DNA from: Candidatus Gallacutalibacter stercoravium | GTDB lineage: Bacteria; Bacillota; Clostridia; Oscillospirales; Acutalibacteraceae | Assembly (NCBI GenBank): GCA_018716975.1 | Contig: DVJE01000018.1 | Span: forward strand, 1 to 64,000 | Length of the DNA stretch: 64,000 bases | Reading direction: 5' to 3' | Shown: piece by piece, positions 33,520-43,044 of the stretch | Layout: every line of letters begins with the position of its first letter | How positions within the stretch are numbered: the first letter of the stretch is position 1 | Translations under genes and position numbers: made by a program | The notes under the pieces: generated by a model | What the model was told of the DNA's origin: nothing | The model's input: only the letters and a program-made list of their open reading frames with translations | Database searches by the model: none

Positions 33520-34545
33520 TTAAGCTTGGGCGTAAAATTCGTCTACCGCCTCAAAGAAAGCGTCGATATTCTCCCAAGGAGAAAGGGGCGGAATATCGCA
33601 GCCGGAGGAGATAACAAAGTTGGGGTGAGAGCAGCACTGGGCCATAATCTCTTTGGTGGCCGCCTTAATGGATTCGGGCGTGCCGTTGCGGAACTCGCCG
33701 GCAGGATCCACATTGCCCATCACGATGGTGTCGGCAGGCACCTTGGTAAGCATTTCGGCCATGCTGATGGCGTTGCCGAAATGATAAGCCGCAGCATTGA
33801 CCGCCAGGATGGAATCGATCATCTGGATGGTATTGTTGCCGCAGTTGTGGTAGATAACGATAAAGTTTTCATCCTGCACTGCCTCGATGATCTGGCGCAC
33901 ATAGGGCTCAGAAAATTCCGCCGCCAAGTCGGGTGAGAGCAGCCCGGTGAGAGGTTCGGCCATTACAACGCCGTTGGTGCCCGCCTCTTTGTAGCCCTTG
34001 ACATATTCAATGAGGAACTGGGTGGCTTTTTTCATCACCTCATGCACCATTTCCGGCTCGGTGTAGCAGTTGACCATGGTTTCGGTTACGTCCATCAACC
34101 GCCCGGCCAGAGAGAAGGGGCCGATAACGCCGGCCAGCACAGGGCGATCGGTGATAAGCTGGCAGGCCTTATGCATGGCTTCAATATAAAGCCCAGTGCG
34201 CCCGGCGCCCACGGCGGGCACCTGCAGCGCCTCGGCCGCCTCGAGATCGGGCACGATGCTACCCACTACAGTGGGCACTTCGTCGGGAGAAACGCGGATG
34301 GTGGAACCAAAGGCCTCTGCCTCCACCGAAAGATCCATCATGCTGACGGCCGCAGCGGAATCGACGCGGTCGGCCACCAGTTTCATGCCCTGGGCCTGGC
34401 GATCGCTGTCAGAAATCAGCTCTTCCACCGTAATTCCCATTAATTGTATCGTGGGGAAGGAAAGCACCGGCAAAGCCTTCTTTCTAGGCGCGCGTTTCAT
34501 ATCCTCCAGCCACTGTATCATGTTTCTTTTTACCGCAGTTGCCAT
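33520..34545 (-). CDS. Uroporphyrinogen-decarboxylase-family methyltransferase (MtaA/MtbA-like)
   Basis: 341 residues of the UroD/MtaA superfamily. Seen: VIGPFSLAGRLMD near residue 140, FIVIYHNCGNNTIQMID and HFGNAISMAEMLTKV, then VMGNVDPAGEFRNGTPESIK and NFVISSGCDIPPLSPWENI. Zn-binding His and Cys residues of methylcobamide-dependent methyltransferases occur in the HNCG and SSGCDIP segments. Such enzymes move methyl groups between corrinoid proteins and a thiol acceptor. No corrinoid protein partner is adjacent, so the substrate is unknown. ATG 34545 has AAAGGA at a somewhat long distance. Confidence 0.8.
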   Translation of the reverse strand: MATAVKRNMIQWLEDMKRAPRKKALPVLSFPTIQLMGITVEELISDSDRQAQGMKLVADRVDSAAAVSMMDLSVEAEAFGSTIRVSPDEVPTVVGSIVPDLEAAEALQVPAVGAGRTGLYIEAMHKACQLITDRPVLAGVIGPFSLAGRLMDVTETMVNCYTEPEMVHEVMKKATQFLIEYVKGYKEAGTNGVVMAEPLTGLLSPDLAAEFSEPYVRQIIEAVQDENFIVIYHNCGNNTIQMIDSILAVNAAAYHFGNAISMAEMLTKVPADTIVMGNVDPAGEFRNGTPESIKAATKEIMAQCCSHPNFVISSGCDIPPLSPWENIDAFFEAVDEFYAQA

Positions 34546-34780
34546 GGCTTACAACATCCTTTCTGAAAAACCGGCCGCGCAACCAGCGGCCGTATTGCTT
34601 TTTGTTCTGCTGCTTTTCAGTATAAAGCCGGACGGGTGGTTGGATCTAGGAGAATCCGACGATTTATAGTAAAATCTCACGCACTTGCGCGGGTATGGTT
34701 CTTCCTGCGGCGGGGGACGCATATCCTTTACCGAAGGGAAATAGCCCGGCCGGCTGTACCGGCTGAAGGGAGAGTGCTTT

Positions 34781-35413
34781 ATGTTCGTGTGGTCGATGAA
34801 GACGTCTAAAAAGAAAATTGCTTTGGCGGCCGGAGCGGTGGTGCTTGTGATTGCGGCGTGTTTTTTGATATTCGGCAGAGGCGGCGGGGAGTCTTACGCC
34901 GTTTCTGCTATGGGGAAATATGCGCTGCAAGCCGGCACCAACGCCGAACGCATTCAGTTTTTAAATCAGTTCGGCTGGACCGCCCAGGAGGAACCCGTGG
35001 AAGTAAGCGATGTGATAATACCGGCGGAATTTAATGAAACCTACCAGCAGTACAACGCCTTGCAAAAGGAGCAGGGGCTGGATTTGATCCGTTACTGCGG
35101 CGCAACTTGCAAAAAGTGGAGCTATACCATTACCAATTATCCCGGCCAGCCCGAGGGGGTGCGGGCCAATTTGCTGGTGCTAGACGGCAAGGTAATAGGC
35201 GGAGATGTCAGCTCGGTGGAGCTGGACGGTTTTATGCAGGGGTTTGTGCCCCCGCAGGCCTTAACAGAAGCATCGCAGGGCCAGCAATCCCAAGCGCCGG
35301 CCGGCCAGGTGGTTTCGCAGCCGGAGGCGGCCAGCAGCGTGGCGCCGGAGAGCAGCACCGAGCGCGAAACTTTGGCGCCCGATCCCGCCATGCCCAACGC
35401 GCCCACCGATTGA
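34781..35413 (+). CDS. DUF4830 domain-containing membrane-anchored protein
   Basis: 210 residues. A basic start (MKTSKKK) precedes one transmembrane helix (IALAAGAVVLVIAACFLIFG). The DUF4830 region follows: RIQFLNQFGWTAQEEPVEV, IIPAEFNETYQQYNALQKEQG and GVRANLLVLDGKVIGGDVSS. The last 60 residues are Gln/Pro/Ser-rich, like a wall-spanning tail. It probably sits outside the membrane. The family has no established function. GGGAGAG precedes ATG 34781, and a terminator follows the gene. Confidence 0.85.
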   Translation: MFVWSMKTSKKKIALAAGAVVLVIAACFLIFGRGGGESYAVSAMGKYALQAGTNAERIQFLNQFGWTAQEEPVEVSDVIIPAEFNETYQQYNALQKEQGLDLIRYCGATCKKWSYTITNYPGQPEGVRANLLVLDGKVIGGDVSSVELDGFMQGFVPPQALTEASQGQQSQAPAGQVVSQPEAASSVAPESSTERETLAPDPAMPNAPTD

Positions 35414-35465
35414 CGGGCGCAGGCCGGTAAAAGCAAAAGGGCCGGGCGAAACTTAGGCTAAGCGC

Positions 35466-35508
35466 GCCCGTTTTGCCTGCGATATACGTAGGCAAAACGG
35501 GCATTTTT
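35466..35508 (+). terminator. Intrinsic terminator after DUF4830
   Basis: GCCCGTTTTGCCT pairs with AGGCAAAACGGGC and is followed by ATTTTTATG. Confidence 0.8.
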
Positions 35509-35666
35509 ATGATATACTGAAAAATAAACGACAAATTAGGCGGATCATACGCTTGCTTTTCACTATCATAAAAAATGCGAAGGGTTATAGATATTATTTA
35601 GGTAATAGATTTTAAATAGATGAAAAGAGGCGCCGGACGGCGGAAAACGGAAAGGAAGAAAAAGCA

Positions 35667-36383
35667 ATGCCCAAACTGCGGTTGGATAAGCTGTTGGCCT
35701 CTCAGGGCCTGGGCAGCAGAAAAGACGTACAAAAGCTCATTCGCGGCGGCGCGGTGGCGGTGAATGGGGAAATTGAGCGCTCTGTGGAACGCAAGGCAGA
35801 CCCGCAGGCCGATGTGATTACGGTGGAGGGGCAACCCCTTGCTTATAAAGAATATCTTTATTTAATGATGAACAAACCGGCGGGAGTTGTGTCGGCCAGC
35901 AACGACGCCAAAGAGCGCACAGTGGTAGATTTGGTGCCCCAGCCGCTGCGCCGGCGGGGGCTATTCCCAGCCGGTAGGCTGGATCGCGACACCACCGGGC
36001 TGCTGATCCTCACCGACGACGGCGATTTTGCCCACCGCATGCTGGCGCCCAAAAAGCACGTATATAAATTGTACCAAGCCGAGCTGGAGGGCAGCCTGCC
36101 GCCGGATGCAGAAAGCGCCTTTGCCGCGGGGATTACCTTAAACGACGGCACGCTGTGCTTACCCGCCCGGCTGGAAGTAGTTTCGCCTTTTCCGCCTGTG
36201 CGGGCCCGTGTTTGGATCCGCGAGGGGAAGTTCCACCAGGTAAAAAAGATGTTTTTATCCCAGGGGTGCCGGGTAACCGGGCTAAAAAGGCTGCAAATCG
36301 GAGGGCTTTGTTTGGATCCGGCCCTGGGACCTGGAGAGTGCCGTGAATTATCAGCGCAAGAAGTTGCTTCTATTTTCCACTAG
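35667..36383 (+). CDS. rsuA: Ribosomal small-subunit pseudouridine synthase (RsuA family)
   Basis: 238 residues. An N-terminal S4 RNA-binding domain (RLDKLLASQGLGSRKDVQKL) is followed by the catalytic domain: YLMMNKPAGVVSAS and PAGRLDRDTTGLLILTDDGDF, which carries the catalytic Asp in the RLDRDT motif, and KFHQVKKMFLSQGCRVTGLKR. RsuA converts U516 of 16S rRNA; RluB/E-type enzymes are the nearest alternatives, and the target is inferred. ATG 35667 follows GGAAAGG. Confidence 0.92.
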   Translation: MPKLRLDKLLASQGLGSRKDVQKLIRGGAVAVNGEIERSVERKADPQADVITVEGQPLAYKEYLYLMMNKPAGVVSASNDAKERTVVDLVPQPLRRRGLFPAGRLDRDTTGLLILTDDGDFAHRMLAPKKHVYKLYQAELEGSLPPDAESAFAAGITLNDGTLCLPARLEVVSPFPPVRARVWIREGKFHQVKKMFLSQGCRVTGLKRLQIGGLCLDPALGPGECRELSAQEVASIFH

Positions 36384-36487
36384 CACAATATACATAAATT
36401 TTGCGTTTCGTTTGTGTTCTGTGAGAAATACCTAAACTGGTTTCGAAATCTTTAGGCAAAACATGACTGTTTTTCAAATTACAAATC

Positions 36488-36496
36488 TGTTATGAT
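36488..36496 (+). promoter_or_regulatory. Extended -10 promoter of the MsmK/UgpC ATPase gene
   Basis: TGTTATGAT: an extended TG-N before -10 TATGAT (36491-36496), with a TTTTCA -35-like element about 15 bases upstream. Confidence 0.55.
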
Positions 36497-36552
36497 ATTG
36501 TGCGTAGGGATAAAGCCAACGGGTTTTATCATAATGAAGCAGGAGGTTTATT

Positions 36553-37665
36553 ATGGCAAAAGTAACATTAAAGGGCGTTTACAAGGTCTATGCAGGCGGT
36601 GTAACTGCAGTTACGGATTTCAACCTGGATATTGCTGATAAAGAATTTATCATTCTGGTTGGTCCTTCTGGTTGCGGTAAGTCCACCACCCTGCGTATGA
36701 TCGCCGGCTTGGAAGAGATCAGTGAAGGCGAGCTGTACATAGGCGATACCCTTTCCAACACCATCCCGCCCAAGGATCGCGATATCGCGATGGTGTTCCA
36801 GAACTATGCATTGTATCCGCACATGACGGTATATGATAACATGGCGTTCGGCTTAAAGTTGCGCAAGACCCCCAAGGATGAAATCAAACGGCGTGTGGAA
36901 GAGGCCGCCCGCATTTTGGATATCTCTCACCTGCTGGATCGTAAGCCGAAGGCTCTTTCCGGTGGTCAGAGACAGCGTGTTGCCCTGGGCCGTGCTATCG
37001 TGCGTGACCCCAAGGTGTTCTTGCTCGACGAACCGCTTTCCAACTTGGATGCTAAGCTGCGTGCTCAGATGAGAACCGAGATTGCCAAGCTGCATAAGAG
37101 ACTGGGTACCACCTTTATTTATGTTACCCACGACCAGACCGAGGCTATGACCATGGGCGACCGCATCGTGGTTATGAGAGACGGCTTTATCCAGCAAGTG
37201 GATACCCCGCAAAACCTGTATGAGTTCCCCGCCAACGAGTTCGTGGCCGGCTTTATGGGTTCGCCGCAAATGAACTTTATTAGCGCTGTGGTAGAGAAGA
37301 AGGGCAACGATTATTACCTGAAGTTTGGCAATGCCAATGTTAAGGTTCCTGCTCATAAGAATAAAGACGACGTGCTGGCCGGCTATGTGGATAAAGAAGT
37401 TACCTTCGGTATCCGCCCCGAGGATGTGCACGACGAGCCTGATGTTATCGCCAAGAACCCCGATTCTTTGGTTGACGCGTCGGTAGAAGTTACTGAGCTG
37501 ATGGGCGCTGAGATTTATCTGTACCTCAATGTTGAGGGCAGCCAGGTTACCGCCCGCGTTGAGCCCACCTCTAAGGCCAAGGCCAACGATAAGATTCAGG
37601 TAGCTTTGGATATGAACAAGATGCATTTGTTCGATAAAGAGACCGAAAAGGCTATCTTGAACTAA
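36553..37665 (+). CDS. Orphan multi-sugar ABC transporter ATPase (MsmK/UgpC type)
   Basis: 370 residues. Walker A is GPSGCGKST, signature [15 protein letters not shown], Walker [17 protein letters not shown], followed by [16 protein letters not shown]. After residue about 240 lies the regulatory MalK-type OB domain ([14 protein letters not shown]). In Firmicutes one such ATPase often powers several carbohydrate importers, and no permease or binding-protein genes are nearby here, which fits that shared role. Its codons favour GTT, GGT and GCT compared with the GC-ending codons of neighbours, a sign of high expression. AGGAGG precedes the ATG. Confidence 0.92.
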   Translation: MAKVTLKGVYKVYAGGVTAVTDFNLDIADKEFIILVGPSGCGKSTTLRMIAGLEEISEGELYIGDTLSNTIPPKDRDIAMVFQNYALYPHMTVYDNMAFGLKLRKTPKDEIKRRVEEAARILDISHLLDRKPKALSGGQRQRVALGRAIVRDPKVFLLDEPLSNLDAKLRAQMRTEIAKLHKRLGTTFIYVTHDQTEAMTMGDRIVVMRDGFIQQVDTPQNLYEFPANEFVAGFMGSPQMNFISAVVEKKGNDYYLKFGNANVKVPAHKNKDDVLAGYVDKEVTFGIRPEDVHDEPDVIAKNPDSLVDASVEVTELMGAEIYLYLNVEGSQVTARVEPTSKAKANDKIQVALDMNKMHLFDKETEKAILN

Positions 37666-37690
37666 TAGGTATATATCTTTTGGACTGTTG

Positions 37691-37716
37691 GGCCGCCCAT
37701 AACTGGGCGGCCTTTT
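37691..37716 (+). terminator. Intrinsic terminator after the ABC ATPase
   Basis: GGCCGCCC, six-base loop, GGGCGGCC, then TTTTCTATTT. Confidence 0.85.
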
Positions 37717-37877
37717 CTATTTAGTATGTGCAATTGATGTGTTGTATTGTCTCAAAATGGGGCTACAGCGCGGCGTGCAAAAGGGATTATTACCGGTAAA
37801 TTTGAAACTAAGATGTTAAAATTTTGTAAAAAACAGCGGATTTTTTCTTCCATTTTCAAGTTTTGCGGCCAATAAGG

Positions 37878-37906
37878 TTGCAAAATTGTAACTATTTAGG
37901 TATCAT
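37878..37906 (+). promoter_or_regulatory. Promoter of the PucR/CdaR-type regulator
   Basis: -35 TTGCAA (37878-37883), 17 bases, -10 TATCAT (37901-37906). The transcript would have a leader of about 110 bases with several purine/pyrimidine-rich complementary patches (TTCCTCC at 37942, GGAGGAA at 37995). Confidence 0.6.
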
Positions 37907-38026
37907 ATAAGGTATGATAGCTCCGCTAAAGGTTCCGAAAATTCCTCCCGCTGCCAGGGTGCTGTCAGGATTACGGGTGGGCAGGAGGCTCACCGGAGGA
38001 AAATTTAAAAGAAGCGAGGGACGATT

Positions 38027-39112
38027 ATGTCAAATAGACTCTTTCAAGGTGTCATTCATCAAATGTGTGATGCTATCGACAGAACCATCGGTGTTATTGA
38101 TGAAACCTCGGTTGTAATAGCCTGCAGCGAATTGGGTAAAATTGGCGAGGTAAATGAAAATGTTACGGCGGAGACGATGGCAAGCCCAGCGCCTTTTGTG
38201 GTAAACGGCTACACCTATAAATCCTTTGGCAACCATCCCCGCCCGGAGTATGCTGTGTTTGTGGCGGGCAACGACGAAGCGGCGCAAAAGTACGCCAATT
38301 TGCTGGCTGTGTCGCTGAGCAGCATTAAGCAATACTATGATGAAAAGTATGATAGGGGTAACTTTATTAAAAATGTTATCCTCGACAACATCCTGCCCGG
38401 CGATATCTATTTAAAGGCGAGGGAGCTGCGCTTTAATTCTGATGTAAGCCGTGTTTGCATGTTGATCAAAATTACCACCAAAACCGATATTTCGGCCTTT
38501 GATGTGGTGCAAAATCTCTTCCCCGATAAGAGCAAGGATTTTGTTATCAACATCAACGAGTCTGATATCGCTTTGGTTAAAGAAATTCGCCCCGGCATAG
38601 AGAGCAAAGATTTAGAAAAGCTGGCGGGCTCTATTGTTGATACCCTTTCCGGCGAATTTTACACCCACTGCGTTATCGGCATCGGCACCACAGTTAGCGG
38701 CATCAAGGAGCTGGCCCGCTCTTTTAAAGAGGCCCAGGTGGCGCTGGAGGTCGGCAAGGTGTTCGACACCGAGCGCACCATCATCAGTTACGACAATTTG
38801 GGCATCGCCCGTTTGATTTATCAGTTGCCCACCACTTTGTGCGAAATGTTTTTAAAAGAAGTGTTTAAGCGCGGCTCTATTGAGTCGCTGGATCAAGAAA
38901 CGCTTTTCACCATCCAGCGCTTCTTTGAAAACAACCTGAATGTTTCTGAAACCTCCCGCAAGCTGTTTGTGCACCGTAACACCCTAGTATATCGTTTGGA
39001 AAAGATTAAAAAATTGACCGGCTTGGATTTGCGCGAATTTGAAGATGCCATTGTGTTCAAAGTGGCCTTGATGGTGAAAAAATATCTGTCTGCCAATCCG
39101 GTGAAGTATTAA
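38027..39112 (+). CDS. PucR/CdaR-type transcriptional regulator
   Basis: 361 residues. The C-terminal 60 residues are an HTH_30 domain: FFENNLNVSETSRKLFVHRNT, followed by LVYRLEKIKKLTGLDLREFED. This is the hallmark of CdaR/PucR regulators, which often act on sugar-acid or purine genes. The N-terminal 270 residues are an unidentified effector domain (MSNRLFQGVIHQMCDAIDR and following). No metabolic operon is adjacent, so the regulon is unknown. GAGGG lies six bases before ATG 38027. Confidence 0.85.
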   Translation: MSNRLFQGVIHQMCDAIDRTIGVIDETSVVIACSELGKIGEVNENVTAETMASPAPFVVNGYTYKSFGNHPRPEYAVFVAGNDEAAQKYANLLAVSLSSIKQYYDEKYDRGNFIKNVILDNILPGDIYLKARELRFNSDVSRVCMLIKITTKTDISAFDVVQNLFPDKSKDFVININESDIALVKEIRPGIESKDLEKLAGSIVDTLSGEFYTHCVIGIGTTVSGIKELARSFKEAQVALEVGKVFDTERTIISYDNLGIARLIYQLPTTLCEMFLKEVFKRGSIESLDQETLFTIQRFFENNLNVSETSRKLFVHRNTLVYRLEKIKKLTGLDLREFEDAIVFKVALMVKKYLSANPVKY

Positions 39113-39115
39113 AAC

Positions 39116-39150
39116 AACACGGGCAGGCAGCAGTGTCTGCCCGTTGCTTT
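39116..39150 (+). terminator. Intrinsic terminator after the regulator
   Basis: CGGGCAG and CTGCCCG with flanking AAC/GTT pairing, followed by TGCTTTTGG. Confidence 0.65.
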
Positions 39151-39492
39151 TGGAAATATTTGTTATATTGCTTTTGTAATTTGTAGCATTCATCCAGCAA
39201 TCATCCCAACAATCCTGAAAGAATAGAAAAATTTGGCCGGGCGGCAGGCTAAAAAGGGCAAGGCCTGCCGGCTGGCTGTCTTACGGCCTAAAGGGCCGAA
39301 ATTTTTAGCCCCGCGGCGCGAAAAAAGAGGAAAAAAGACGTCTGCCCGGCGGCCTGTGATTTTGCCGGATTGCGGGCGGACGTATCATGATAGATAGGAA
39401 AGAAGAGGGACGCCGGATAACGCCGGCGCAGGATGACTCTAAAGAAAGGTGGTTGAGCAAGAGGCCGCGCAACGGCCGATGCAAGGTTGGTT
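39151..39492. other. Gap upstream of ftsE with GC-rich hairpins
   Basis: About 340 bases. It holds a GC-rich hairpin (GCCGGGCGGCAGGC ... GCCTGCCGGCTGGC, 39236-39276) and a shorter one (CGGCC-TAAA-GGGCCG, then ATTTTT, around 39284-39306) that resembles a weak terminator. A convincing promoter for ftsE was not found. No gene is supportable. Confidence 0.4.
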
Positions 39493-40176
39493 ATGATTGA
39501 ATTTAAAAATGTTTCTAAAACCTATGACAACGGTACGCAGGCGCTTAAAGATGTTAGCCTGAAGATAGACAAAGGGGAATTTGTGTTTATTGTGGGCTCC
39601 TCTGGGGCGGGCAAAAGCACCTTCCTCAAGCTTATCATGCACGAAGAAACCCCCAACGACGGCGAAATTGTGGTAAACGGCAGAAAGCTTTCGTCGGTGC
39701 GCCATAGGGACGTGCCCTATTTAAGAAGAACGATGGGTATCGTTTTTCAGGATTTTCGCCTGATTGATAAAATGACGGTATATGAAAATGTGGCGTTCGC
39801 CATGTATGTTACAGGGGCCTCTACCCGGGAGGTGCGCAAACGCGTGCCTTACATTTTAGGGTTGGTGGGCCTTCAGGCCAAGGCGGATTGCCGGCCCAAC
39901 GAGCTTTCGGGCGGCGAGCAGCAGCGCGTGGGTTTGGCCCGCGCATTGGTAAATAACCCCAGCATGATTATCGCCGACGAGCCTACGGGCAACGTAGACC
40001 CCAATTTATCTTATGAAATTGTGGATTTGTTAAGTGAAATTAACCGGCGAGGCACCACCGTGCTGATGGTGACGCATGAACATAACCTGGTTCGCAAGTT
40101 CCGGCGCCGCGTTATAGAGATACGCGACGGTGTAATTGTGGGCGACAGCGGTGCGGAGGGATATGATGAAGCTTAG
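39493..40176 (+). CDS. ftsE: Cell-division ATP-binding protein FtsE
   Basis: 227 residues. Walker A is GSSGAGKST, with [20 protein letters not shown], the signature [17 protein letters not shown] and Walker [14 protein letters not shown], all typical of FtsE. It binds ATP and works with FtsX to activate a septal peptidoglycan hydrolase. ATG 39493 has AAGG six bases upstream; an in-frame TTG at 39487 is less likely. It overlaps ftsX by 11 bases. Confidence 0.95.
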   Translation: MIEFKNVSKTYDNGTQALKDVSLKIDKGEFVFIVGSSGAGKSTFLKLIMHEETPNDGEIVVNGRKLSSVRHRDVPYLRRTMGIVFQDFRLIDKMTVYENVAFAMYVTGASTREVRKRVPYILGLVGLQAKADCRPNELSGGEQQRVGLARALVNNPSMIIADEPTGNVDPNLSYEIVDLLSEINRRGTTVLMVTHEHNLVRKFRRRVIEIRDGVIVGDSGAEGYDEA

Positions 40177-41068
40177 TTCAATGGGATATTTACTAAAAGA
40201 GGGCTTAAAAAACATATGGAACAACCGCACCATGTCGATTGCCTCTATTTGCGTGTTGGTTTCTTGCTTGGTGTTAACAGGCGCCGCGTTGCTGTTTTCG
40301 CAAAACGTTAACAGCATTATGGGGGATGTGCAAGACCGCAACACGGTGGAGGTATATCTAGACATGGATATTCCCACCCTGGAGGCGGTACGCATCGGCC
40401 CGGAAATTCAGAAGATTGACAATGTGGAAAGCTGCGAATTTATTCGCGGCGACGACCAGTTGGAGCAATACCGCGACGTGCTGGGCGATTTGGTAGACGG
40501 GTTGCAGGGCGACGAAAGGGTGCTGCCCGATTCTTACCGCATTACCATGACCGATCTTTCGCTGTATCAGCAGACGGTGGATCAGATTTTGCAGGTGGAA
40601 GGGGTAGACACCATAAGCGATCGCAGCCAAACGGCCGAAAAGCTTACCAGCTTAAACCGGCTGGTATCTACCATCGGTTTTTGGGTGGTGCTGGCGCTGG
40701 CAATTGTGTCGCTGTTTATTATTGTTAACACCATCCGGGTTACCATGTACTCCCGTCGGCTGGAAATCAGCATTATGAAATCGGTGGGGGCCACCGATTG
40801 GTTTATCCGCATCCCCTTTATTGTAGAAGGAATTATCATCGGGCTTATTTCAGCCCTGATTGCCACATTACTTCTAGATTTGCTTTACGATGCCCTGATG
40901 GGTGTTGTGCGCAATATACTGCCCTTTGTCAGCATCCCCTTTACCTCTATGCTTGGCCCCATTTTGCTGGGCTTTGCAGCGGCGGGCGTGGTGTTCGGCG
41001 CTTTGGGCGGCATTATTTCCATCAGCAAATATCTGCGCAAAGAAGGAGGAGAAATCTTTGGTTGGTAA
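40166..41068 (+). CDS. ftsX: Cell-division permease-like protein FtsX
   Basis: 300 residues. It has one N-terminal span (ICVLVSCLVLTGAALLF), a large extracellular domain containing VEVYLDMDIPTLEAV and FIRGDDQLEQY, and three C-terminal spans. The IMKSVGATDWFIRIPFIVEG motif is the FtsX/LolC coupling loop. In Gram-positive bacteria FtsX passes the FtsE ATPase signal to an extracellular hydrolase, here the M23 protein encoded next. Of two adjacent ATGs the second (40166) is best spaced from GGAGG. Confidence 0.94.
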   Translation: MKLSSMGYLLKEGLKNIWNNRTMSIASICVLVSCLVLTGAALLFSQNVNSIMGDVQDRNTVEVYLDMDIPTLEAVRIGPEIQKIDNVESCEFIRGDDQLEQYRDVLGDLVDGLQGDERVLPDSYRITMTDLSLYQQTVDQILQVEGVDTISDRSQTAEKLTSLNRLVSTIGFWVVLALAIVSLFIIVNTIRVTMYSRRLEISIMKSVGATDWFIRIPFIVEGIIIGLISALIATLLLDLLYDALMGVVRNILPFVSIPFTSMLGPILLGFAAAGVVFGALGGIISISKYLRKEGGEIFGW

Positions 41069-42239
41069 CTCTTTAAAACGCCGCTTGCTGGCAGCGGTGC
41101 TGGCCATGAGCCTGCTGATTTTGCCTGCGGCGGCAGTGCACGCGGATTCCCTTAGCGACAACCAGCAACGGCAGGAGGAGCTAAAGCAAAAAAGCCAAGA
41201 GCTGGATGCGCAGCTGGAGCAGGCCCGGCAAAAAACGGCGGATCAACAAGCCCAGCGGGATGCATTGGCGGCCAAAATTGAGGTGGTGCAGCAGCAAATC
41301 GATACCAGTAACGCCACCTTAAACGAGTTGGATACCCAAATATCTGCCAAGGAGGAAGAGATTGCCGGCAAGCAGGAGGAAATAGACGGCAATTTTGATC
41401 TGCTCAAAGAGCGCATACGCGCCATTTATATGGCAGGGGAAACCTCGACGTTGGATCTTCTTTTGGGCGCGGAAAGTTTTAACGATTTATTGGATAAGAC
41501 GCAGGTGCTCAAATCCATTACCGAGCATGATATGGAGCTCATCAACGGGTTAAAATCTTCTATGGCGGAGATTCAGGCCGAAAAAGATGAGATTGAAGCC
41601 CAGCGCACCGAAGCGGCGCAGGTGCGCAAGGACTTGGAGAGCCAGCAGCAGGAGCTGACCCAGCTGTTGGAAGAGAACGACGCTTTGTTGGCCCAGCTGG
41701 AAGGGGAAGAGCAGGCCATTAAAGACGAGTTGGATCAAAATGACGCCGAATTACAGCAGATTGAGGCGGAAATTCAGCAGTATTATCAGCAGTATCAGCA
41801 GCAGTCTTCTGGGCAAAGCACCCAAAACCAGGGGCAAGCCACTACGCCGGTTTATCAAGGCGGCCGTTATGTTTGGCCCACGCCCGGCTTTACCTCGCTT
41901 TCTTCCACTTGGGGCGATGGGCGTAACCACGGCGCCATCGACATTGCGGGTTCCGGCATTTACGGCACGCAGGTGGTGGCGGCGGCCTCCGGCACGGTGG
42001 TGCATGCAGAATCCGGCGGCTGGGGCGGCGGCTACGGCTCTTATATTATCATTGATCACGGTAGCGGCCGGGCCACCTTATACGCCCACCTGAGCGGCGT
42101 GGTGGTTACCACCGGGCAAACCGTGCAGCAGGGGCAGCTAATCGGCTATGTGGGCAATACCGGCAGATCCAGCGGCCCGCATTTGCACTTTGAAACCCGG
42201 CTAAACGGCGTGAAGTATGATCCGATGACAGAGTTTTAA
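41058..42239 (+). CDS. Secreted coiled-coil M23 peptidase, EnvC/PcsB-like
   Basis: 393 residues. A signal peptide (RRLLAAVLAMSLLILPAAA, cleavage after VHA) is followed by two long coiled-coil arms from about residue 30 to 240. A Gln/Ser-rich linker leads to the LytM/M23 domain: NHGAIDIAG (His and Asp zinc ligands), then HLHFE near the C-terminus with the last zinc His. M23 peptidases cut cell-wall cross-bridges. The gene overlaps ftsX by 11 bases and begins with a TTG at 41058, preceded by AAGGAGG. It is probably the FtsEX-activated septal hydrolase. Confidence 0.9.
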   Translation: MVGNSLKRRLLAAVLAMSLLILPAAAVHADSLSDNQQRQEELKQKSQELDAQLEQARQKTADQQAQRDALAAKIEVVQQQIDTSNATLNELDTQISAKEEEIAGKQEEIDGNFDLLKERIRAIYMAGETSTLDLLLGAESFNDLLDKTQVLKSITEHDMELINGLKSSMAEIQAEKDEIEAQRTEAAQVRKDLESQQQELTQLLEENDALLAQLEGEEQAIKDELDQNDAELQQIEAEIQQYYQQYQQQSSGQSTQNQGQATTPVYQGGRYVWPTPGFTSLSSTWGDGRNHGAIDIAGSGIYGTQVVAAASGTVVHAESGGWGGGYGSYIIIDHGSGRATLYAHLSGVVVTTGQTVQQGQLIGYVGNTGRSSGPHLHFETRLNGVKYDPMTEF

Positions 42240-42256
42240 TAGAATGCGATAAAGCA

Positions 42257-42296
42257 AAAAACAGCGGCGCCGCCTATGCGGGGACGCTGTTTTTTC
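42257..42296 (+). terminator. Intrinsic terminator after the ftsEX-M23 operon
   Basis: AAAAAACAGCG pairs with CGCTGTTTTTT around an internal GC-rich stem. Confidence 0.8.
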
Positions 42297-42479
42297 AAGG
42301 AGAGAAAGAGGCAGGGATCGAAAGAAAAAATGCCTGCCGGCGTTGCTCCAATTGCCATAAACTGGAGCGGCAGGCCGCTAAAACCAGGGTATAACCCGGC
42401 GGATTGGGGCATATACTGTGCCGGAGGTTGACGGCAAGCGCGCTGCGAATAAGCTGCGGGCAAGTTCATGATTCCTTGC

Positions 42480-42508
42480 TTGACATGGCGGTACGGTATG
42501 ATTATAAT
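42480..42508 (+). promoter_or_regulatory. greA promoter (perfect consensus)
   Basis: -35 TTGACA (42480-42485), 17-base spacer, -10 TATAAT (42503-42508): both hexamers match consensus exactly. The preceding part of the 42297-42479 gap holds no gene I can support. Confidence 0.9.
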
Positions 42509-42555
42509 ACATGTATTGTCTAAAAATATCTGCACTAAAGGTGGTAAATTGATAA

Positions 42556-43029
42556 ATGGCAAAACAGGTTATGGTGACGGAAAGCGGTTTAAAAAAGCTG
42601 GAGCAGGAGCTCGAAATGCTCAAAACCGTGAAACGGAAAGAAATTGCAGAGAAAATTAAGGTGGCCCTTTCTTTCGGCGATTTGTCTGAAAACAGCGAGT
42701 ATGACGAGGCGAAAAACGATCAGGCCCTGATGGAGGCCCGCATCGCTGAAATTGAGGCCACGCTCAAACACGTAAAACTGATTGATGAAGACGAATTGAC
42801 CACCGAGATTATTCATGTGGGCTCTAAGGTTAAGGTGCGCGACGAGGAGTTTGACGAGATTTGTGATTATCAAATTGTAGGTTCCAGCGAGGCGGATCCT
42901 ACAAATGGGCTGATCTCGGATGAATCGCCGGTGGGCCGCGGCCTGTTAGGGCACAAGGTGGGCGAACGGGTCGAAATTGAAACCCCTGCCGGTGTGATGG
43001 TGTATGAGGTGCTAGAAATCTCAAAATGA
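42556..43029 (+). CDS. greA: Transcription elongation factor GreA
   Basis: 157 residues, normal length. The N-terminal coiled coil has the acidic tip motif ([16 protein letters not shown]) that reaches RNA polymerase's active site. The C-terminal FKBP-like domain includes [20 protein letters not shown] and [13 protein letters not shown]. GreA rescues backtracked polymerase by stimulating transcript cleavage. It has a perfect-consensus promoter and a terminator before lysS. Confidence 0.97.
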   Translation: MAKQVMVTESGLKKLEQELEMLKTVKRKEIAEKIKVALSFGDLSENSEYDEAKNDQALMEARIAEIEATLKHVKLIDEDELTTEIIHVGSKVKVRDEEFDEICDYQIVGSSEADPTNGLISDESPVGRGLLGHKVGERVEIETPAGVMVYEVLEISK

Positions 43030-43044
43030 CAGCGATCAGACATG

